Part shown: positions 57,149 to 64,000 of the stretch, in pieces
Position numbering within the stretch: the first letter of the stretch is position 1
Layout of the letters: the number at the start of each line of letters is the position of its first letter
Assembly: GCA_037447655.1 (NCBI GenBank)
Contig: JBBHKE010003448.1
Location: 80,216 to 144,215, forward strand
Origin: Zygnema cylindricum
Taxonomy: Eukaryota; Streptophyta; Zygnematophyceae; Zygnematales; Zygnemataceae
Direction of reading: 5' to 3'
Length of the DNA: 64,000 bases
The notes under the pieces: generated by a model
Told to the model about the DNA's origin: nothing
What the model saw: the letters and a program-made list of their open reading frames with translations, nothing else
Database searches by the model: none
Made by a program: the position numbers and the translations under genes

Positions 57149-57691
57149 TACACCGCCAATCGCTATTAGCGTATATGAATACGTTTCTTTAGCGTATATG
57201 AATAATTACCGTGGTTTACGCTAATTAAGAATTTGAAAAATTTGAAAAAAAACATACATTCTATTGTTTAATAATTCTAATTTGGGTCTTTGAAAAAAGT
57301 AAATGTCGGTCGCAAACATGCTTACACTAATATAGGTATTTGTCCAAAATCTGACAAATCGTACACAAATCGTACTTTCACACAGTCGAAACTTGGTTGC
57401 TGGACGAATATATGCGAACGTGATATTTGACAGCCCGATTTGATTCCCTTTTTAGACCGCACATTCATGCGTCCAATGAATTGTACTTTTTCACTTAAAA
57501 GGTAATTTTTTGTACGGTTTGAATCTGACCGTACACCACACTATTTAAAAGATGACGTTCCGTTTTGTATGGTAATAAAAAATGAACCCTAAATAGAGTG
57601 AATAAAAAAATAGAATGAACTACGCAAATGGAGAATAAAAAAAAAAAAGGCGGAATTAGCGTACACTACGCTAATAGCGATTGGCGGTGTA
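57149..57691. mobile_element. TA-inserting TIR element, 543 bp
   Basis: The ends TACACCGCCAATCGCTATTA and, inverted, AATAGCGATTGGCGGTGTA. The length equals that of the element at 43649-44191, with a related interior (gtacaccacactattta). No coding capacity. Confidence 0.9.
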
Positions 57692-57973
57692 CTGTACACG
57701 AAAAATGTACGATTTTTGAAAAACCTGTACATATATTATCTTTTCCGTACGTTTATGCTTACTATCGGTCAATATAACGCCAGTAATTACGTCCACGGTT
57801 TTCGATTGGAGACCGTCAATTAGAAGATGAGAATCTTGTATTTCAATTGCAACCGTCAGATGAATAACCCACAAGTGTGCACGGAGAAATGCTGTTTTAA
57901 GTGGCGAAGAAAACATTAACACCAGAAAGGCCACAAATTATATGGTAATAGGCTAATAGCGATACACGGTGTA
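57692..57973. mobile_element. Degenerate family 1 MITE abutting the 543-bp element
   Basis: The right end aatagcgatacacggtgta and inner block aagtgtgcacggagaaatgc are clear. The left terminus is replaced or truncated at the 543-bp element, suggesting that element inserted into it. Confidence 0.6.
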
Positions 57974-58528
57974 CTGTAGATGCCCGCACGATAACTTTGG
58001 AGTTTGGACTATATTTAAGATGGTTTCTTAAATAGTTTGTAAATTGCGAAAATCTAAACAAACATGGCTGATCCACTCAATTAAAAGTGACACGTTCATG
58101 ATCCGCATTTCCCCGTTATCGATGTCCACATTCGGCAGTTCCACATACCGTACTCAATATCTGTGTAAAACAGAAAGTCGAGCTGTCGAATTATCAATTA
58201 TTAAAAGTACAATAGTACATAAAATCAGGAGCCAGACACTTCAAAGTTTGAACTTTTTGACTGTTGGAAGGTTGATCCAAAATTCCTCCACTTTGACATG
58301 ATTCATCCTCAAATATACTCACTTATTGATGTTAAAGCTCCTCTGATCCATTCAGCTTTGTTTTGAAAATGTTTCTCAAGAAATTTAGAAAGTCGAAACC
58401 CTAAAATTGCCTTAAAAATTTTGTTTGCTAGTAGATCATGTCAATTTTACCATTTTCTTTTACCTGTAACAATCGTTTATTGACTGAAATTATTTTGATT
58501 TCTCTACAAATTCACATCTTTATTTGAC

Positions 58529-61500
58529 ATGCGTTTGCTTTATTTTGCTTCGAGATTTGTACAAGTATCACGTCAAATGCAGATGAAAGACATTATGAGT
58601 TTTCAAGTAACCAGATTTCTTCCAGCTTCTCCTGCCTTTTCTACCAATTTCGCCTTAGGGAAGAAAACTCTCGTGAAATACCATGGACAAAAAGTCCGGG
58701 AACGAAGGTATTCAGCAAAAAATAGAGTCAAGAATGGATTTGAATATGACTGCAATTCAAGTAGTTATACCTTACTAATAATATCATACTACGCCATACT
58801 ATATAATTACACATAGACCAAAAGATATACAAACACTATTACATATACTCAAATTATGAACTGTGTAGTCACGGTCAGTCAGGCAAACTCGCATGCTACA
58901 AGGAGAAAAATACAGAAAGGGAATTGCAGAAACAGGATATAATTGCCGGGTTTTTTGATAAAATGCTCCAATTTTGAAAAAAAAATTGCCAACCTTTGAA
59001 CTCAATTATGACTGAAAATTGACGAATGTTTCTTAAATTCTACACAAAGGCCGGTTATTTCCAAACATTGTTACGCTGTTTGAAGTGTCCGAGAGGTGGA
59101 TCTGATTTCTACAAAGAAACAAAAACTCAGTGTCAGTCTTTGTCCTTTCCACTTTAGGGAATCCTGAATAACTCTTTGTAGCTCTTCACATTGTGCTAGC
59201 AAGAAGGTTTAAGAAGGTGCAAGAAGCAAACAGTCCTGAGGAAATGTTACAAAGCCCCATAAACCACCAAAAATCTGGATTTTTGGAAACCCAAAATATC
59301 ATTTTATGAAAGCCTTGGCAAACCCTCAAAACAATTTACCCAGCGTGGAGCAAATCCAAAAATAAAATGCACAATGCTTCAATTTGCAAATTGGATGACT
59401 CAGGATCTTGGTGTTTGCAGGTGGACACGTTTGGAGGCACTTCACAGTAGGTTTCCTAAAAAACAGTTAATGAAAGTTCAAGACAGACTGGGGAAATTGA
59501 ACGAAGGAGAAAAAAAACTTGTGGACAAATATACACGTCAATTAAATCAATGCAAAAAGGAGACATCAAAAAAGCTTATTGAACGTTTGGATTTTACGAC
59601 CAACATTCTTGGAATTGATCAAAATCGTAGAAATGGAAGGTAATTTTTTGCCTGTATTGTTCGTTATTTTCTGTACTCGATTGTTAAAATGTATAAAGAT
59701 TATTTACTGTCGAAAATATGTCCTCATACCTTATGTATACGTTATGAGAAATTGTCCTTCTTGAGTTTCTATCTTACAGAATTATGATAGAAGCTTTACC
59801 TCTGCCATTGTGAACTTCTCTGGTATTTTTATGCTTAGACTGAAACAACAACAATTGCACTTGCAATTTGCAAAGAGGTTTAAGACTGCGAGTGTCTAAA
59901 AATTGAGCAACACGAGAGATGGGTCACTCACATTGCAGCAAAGTGTAAAAGCTGCCCTGGCTGAAAACTCATAATTAACCAACCAGACTTGTTCCACGGT
60001 ACCCTTTAAACCGTATGCTTTAATTTGTTTTTTTCTGGCCAGTTTGGCATTTCAATACCAGATATCGCATGACACTTAACTGCAAGGTGTTTTCTCATGC
60101 TGATTCAAGGGTGGTTTCAGAATTATGTTTTTACCAATCTGACAGCTCATCCTGAGAACAATAAATACAATAAAGAATTGAATCGCTTGATCGTTCTTGA
60201 AAACTGGGCTTGTGTGGTGCAGCCTTAAGGATGGGGGAATCAATTCCTTGGTTTTGGATTTGAAGATGAAGTTCCCTAAGGAAATTATACTTGTGCAGGT
60301 ATGTTGCTTAGGTGTATGACCTAACTGCCATTCAGTCTCTGTGACCAAGTTGAGAAACGTAGTCTGTTTTGGTGTTATTGATCTGGGTCCAAAGCTTTTC
60401 TATTGAGGTTGAAAGACTATATTTGGCAAACTCTTAGATTGTCAACACCGGTAGTAGAACTGTAAAAAATTGTGAGTCACTTGTATTGACCATTGTGTTT
60501 CAACTTCTTTGCTAGGCTTTGGTAGAGGATATTGTACTGGTCAAATTCCTATCAGATCTTATCGATGTTTGTGTGGTTGTGCATCATTTGAAGATGTCTT
60601 TCTTTCCTTTTTAAACTGCAATGTTTTGTGTTGTGAAGCTCTGTGCGCAACTTTATCAAGTCCTTATTAATTTTATACCGTTGTTGTATTTTAGGCTGTA
60701 TTCTAGGCTCTATATGTGATGCCTGGGTGTTTTAGTCAGAACACTGTTCAAAATACCCGAATATATGTTAGCTTGAGCAGTACTTTTAATGCTGGGAATT
60801 GTATGGAAACACTATACATGGTTAGTATTATGCGTGTGTTTTAATCATTAAACAGGAGTATAATACGCGCTAACCATGTATAATGTTTCCATAAATTTGT
60901 GCACATTAAAGCTACAGCTTTGACTGCGGGAGAAAGGCCTTCTTCATGATTTTTTGGGCGAATGGATGCTCTCGATTTTGGCTGTCAAAGATGAGTATAG
61001 CTTTATTAAATGTGAGGCTTGATGTTTGAATTTTGTTAAACGGTGTTAGTACCCTCAATTTGGCTGGCCGTTTCACATTGTCCACAAATGTCTTTGAAAA
61101 CTATGTTCAACTTCCTCATCGCTCTTCATCGAGTCTTATGAGAAGTCGCTTTTGCAGTCCCTGAGATAAACTGTCAAAACGTCAAACTGAGAAATGCCCC
61201 TTTGAGATGGCTCAAACTTGACCGCACAATTTTTTCTGCTGGAAATAGGTCTCTGTGAGCTAGTGTGAACTCCCATATGTTATTTATAAATTATTTAGTA
61301 TGTTTGTTTCATGCATCTTTTTATCTTTGTGGCAGGTCGGAGAATTTTACGAGACATGGGGATATGATGCGGTGATGTTAGTAGAATATGCAAATCTCAA
61401 TCCTAGTGGTGGAGTAGATTCAATAGCTGTTCCAAAGGCTGGCTTTCCTTTAAAAAATTTGCGACAAACTCTCAAGGACTTGAATGAACGCGGCATGTCA

Positions 61501-63823
61501 GCGTGTATTGTGAAAGAAATTGGAGGACCTACCAAGGCAGCCAATGAACGGAAGCAACGATTTGTGTCAGGGTAAGGCAACAAAACCTGTTTATAACATT
61601 ATAACAGCAAAGGAAAACAAGAAGAGAAATATGACACTTTTTTTGTCGTGCAGGAAGAAAGTGTGGAAACTCTCATCTAAACAGTTGTTTTACTCATAGT
61701 GTCGCTAATGTTTTATACTCGTGAACCTTGTTTTCTATGAAAATGGGAATTGTTGTTCTTTTTTTTCAGGCACTCTCACAAAGGTGTCCCATATGTATGT
61801 GATATGGCACGAGATGAAGTCGACACAAACTTTTTTCCATTGGAGGCTGTTCCACACGTAGGCTTGGCTCGAACCAGCCGAGGTTACACCCTTATATCTG
61901 CTTACATATCAGATTTCAAATATAAAGTGGAGGAAGGTTTAACTGAAGAAGGAGTTTTGGCGAAATTGAGAAGTTGTGATCCCGCTGAAGGTTTTGTTCA
62001 TGCATCACTCAGGGATAATCGTAGTGGTAAGGCCTGAATTCTTAGCATAAGCATTGTCGCATTTGGGTCTAGTGAAGGAGGTTTTGGAAAACATCAGAAC
62101 ATGGCCCTTTTCTTTCCTTTTTCTTTTCTTTCGTTTTGAGTGTGCAACAGTGGAAGGATGCTGCAATGAAGATAATAACACCTTGTAACTCTATTAGCGT
62201 TAATATTCTTATTGGCTTTTAAAGTCATTTTTTTTGTGCACACTTGTAGGATTATGCAATATCAAGGTTCCTTACGTTTTAACTGTCTCCAAAAAAAATT
62301 TGGTCAAGAGTGCACAGAGAAAAGTTGATTTGAGTGGCAAAAAAACATTATCGAATGGCGATGCATGGTGTATCGTTGATTTTTGTCATTAAACTTTTTT
62401 TTGAAGTTTGTATGGCTCATTATTTTATTAATCCATTTTTTGATGTAATCCATACACAATTCTTTGCAATCTTGAGCCAAAAGTCAATCCAGATGGAAGA
62501 ATCGGTGAATCCCCGATTGGTAACCAGTGAACTAAGGCTGATGAAGAAGCTAATAAAATATCACCAGAAAATAGAAGAGTCAGAAAAATCTTCAAAAGTC
62601 AATGACAATATTGAGTATTCATGAAATTTTTGCCAGAAATGTCTAGATGGACTGGACCACTTCGCACTGAATGTGAAAACCGACAATTTGAATGGTACGA
62701 AGGTGACCCTGTGGCTGTCCTTTTACAGAAGGTATCGCCCTTTCCTTTTGGATTTCCTTCAAGTGCTGCATTTTTTTTTGTATGGAATTGCGATGAAAGT
62801 GAGACCTTCAGGTGAAAAGGCAGTGAAAGCTACTTGATCTTTTCAATTGAAGACAATAGAGCTTCCAAATGTTGAGATTTTGCCAGCGAATTGAACCATC
62901 GGTAATTAAACAATGAAAATCAACATAATGTCTCTCTTGTTTTTATATTTGTTCCTTCAACCTTCTTGCATTAGGTGATCGAGTTTTACCACAAAGGCGA
63001 GAGTGAAAAGAAGGACAAAGAGGAAGAAGGGTACGAGGATACAGAGAAAAAATTTCGGAGAATGGAATCTCCACCAGGAGTTAAACCCCGTCCTCTCTAC
63101 ACTTCTGCTGCTTCTCAGATTGGTAATCAATCTGGAATCGATCTCTGAAAATGCCTCTTCTTCATGTCACACAAAAGACGATTGTTCTTTGAAATAATGT
63201 TCAGACCTTACCTTCTGCAGTTTTTGAGATTTTTAATTGTTTTTATCATGTTTCTTGTGGATTTTTCTTCCGTTAAAATTGGGTATTCCATTTTTTGCTT
63301 TATCTAATCCATGATGTGTTATTCTTTTTCCTTTTGAAATTTCAACTAAGACAAAATGATTTCTCCAATTATCTTTATGGTTTCAATGTTTGATCATCCC
63401 TTGTCAGGGTTGACAATTTCTATTCAGTGGATGTGAAGATATAATCTTGACATTGTATTTGGCCTATAAAAGTAGTTTTCTTCCAGCGATTGATTAATTG
63501 TGAACTCCTTTGAAAAATATACGCATACAATTGTGGACTCTTCAACAGTTCATAAAAAATGCAGAATGTTTCCAGATCTTCAAACGCGCTGCAGGACTTT
63601 TCTTCATTACTGATGAAATTGCTGCTTTTCTTTTCATCGAACTCCTTTTCATCCTTGTTGATCTGTTTATGTTTTGTGTTTTTTGCAGGGATTTTGCCCA
63701 CTGTGGGAGTGCCTAGCCTTCTGCATGTTCTGCTTCCTGAGGGGGCCAATGCACTTTGTCAAATATATTTGAAGGGACTTCTTCTCAACCCACCTCCACC
63801 AGCTGTAGCAGATGCCATCCAGG
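58529..63823 (+). CDS. MSH1: MSH1, organellar MutS homologue, 5' part (runs off the window)
   Basis: Plant MSH1 acts in mitochondria and plastids, suppressing ectopic recombination and repairing organellar DNA. Eight exons are visible: 58529-58707, 59421-59639, 60223-60298, 61336-61571, 61770-62026, 62637-62731, 62975-63122 and 63689-63823, about 448 codons with continuous phase. The N-terminus (MRLLYFASRFVQVSRQMQ) is Arg/Ser-rich and fits an organelle transit peptide. Family text follows: KKETSKKLIERL, LGIDQNRRNGSLKDGG, then the MutS domain I block MKFPKEIILVQVGEFYETWG, LVEYANLNPSGGVDS, PKAGFPLKNLRQTLKDLNER, GPTKAANERKQRFVSGHSHK, LARTSRGYTLISAY, FVHASLRDNRSG, NRQFEWYEGDP, KPRPLYTSAASQIG and GILPTVGVPSLLHVLLP. 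The ATPase and GIY-YIG parts lie beyond the right edge. Exon 1 is the least certain, though its AG|gt donor and phase fit exon 2. Introns carry a hairpin (60802-60893) and a MITE (62177-62372). Confidence 0.95.
60802..60893. repeat. 92-bp hairpin-forming inverted repeat in MSH1 intron 3
   Basis: The left arm tatggaaacactatacatgg and its inverse ccatgtataatgtttccata close a stem of about 35 bp with few mismatches around a ~20-nt loop. It could be a small MITE or a small-RNA precursor; sequence alone does not decide. Confidence 0.8.
62177..62372. mobile_element. Degenerate TA-MITE, family 1, in an MSH1 intron
   Basis: The left end aacaccttgtaactctatta and right end gcgatgcatggtgta match the family's termini with several changes. 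The inner gcacacttgt and agtgcacagagaaaag blocks are kept. Confidence 0.7.
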
Positions 63824-63925
63824 GTCAGAATCTTTATTCCCAACTTCCCACTTCATCATATTTTATAGTCATCTTTTCTACAGAAGCAAACAAATCTGCT
63901 GCAGAAGCACACCGTTCAATACTTT

Positions 63926-63927
<2 letters not shown>

Positions 63928-63999
<72 letters not shown>
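63928..63999. repeat. (CT)n microsatellite in an MSH1 intron
   Basis: A perfect (CT)n run of about 72 bases that reaches the last bases of the window. Confidence 0.97.

Positions 64000-64000
<1 letters not shown>

Overview
This window looks like nuclear DNA of a plant. The genes have GT-AG spliceosomal introns, and the set includes the plant-type organellar MutS homologue MSH1, an FBP7-like F-box protein, the mitochondrial ATP synthase assembly factor ATP12 and the splicing-associated protein ESS2/ES2. There are also tRNA-Ser(AGA) genes and a retrotransposon whose primer site matches plant initiator tRNA-Met. Introns are moderate (about 80 bp to 4 kb, or 6.5 kb with an inserted element) and the sequence is AT-rich. 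By eye the proteins are well diverged from flowering-plant versions, so a non-seed plant or a streptophyte alga is plausible; the sequence alone does not fix the species. All exon boundaries were read by eye from splice motifs and reading phase.

Layout. 1-5.6 kb: degenerate direct repeats, then a three-exon gene of unknown function (1372-4192, +) whose protein carries two copies of an unrecognised ~105-residue module, then microsatellites. 5.6-12.2 kb: a twelve-unit 25-bp satellite, then a divergent pair: FBP7-like F-box gene (minus, start 8330) and ATP12 (plus, start 9195). They share an 865-bp intergenic region holding a MITE and G-box motifs. 12.2-15.1 kb: transposon remnants and a tRNA-Ser(AGA).

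15.1-37.6 kb is a tandem segmental duplication. Unit A (15139-21413) and unit B (26748-37597) each carry the same three-exon minus-strand gene for a coiled-coil protein with a hydrophobic C-terminus. Unit B has since received a 397-bp hAT-like MITE (8-bp target duplication) and a 4164-bp LTR retrotransposon (5-bp target duplication). Unit A preserves the empty sites. The retrotransposon has identical-length 1179-bp LTRs and only a gag gene, and appears to use an internal (half) initiator tRNA-Met primer. The spacer between the units (21.4-26.7 kb) is full of TIR elements.

37.6-47.3 kb is a transposon nest with few or no genes: TTAGGG-ended TIR elements, a hAT-like element split by a ~960-bp fold-back palindrome, a TA-inserting element sitting exactly in the hAT terminus, a second tRNA-Ser(AGA) with a mismatched acceptor stem, and a 9-bp minisatellite. 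47.3-64 kb is genic again: a seven-exon 2-oxoglutarate/Fe(II) dioxygenase (plus), intronless ESS2 (minus, convergent with it), three TA-MITEs in the divergent promoter region, and the 5' eight exons of MSH1 (plus), which runs off the right edge.

The protein genes are not functionally linked as in an operon. They are independent nuclear genes for organelle maintenance (MSH1, ATP12), ubiquitin targeting (F-box), splicing (ESS2) and oxidative metabolism (2OG dioxygenase). What organises the window is its mobile-element history: at least ten copies of one TA-flanked MITE family sit in promoters, introns and intergenic DNA.
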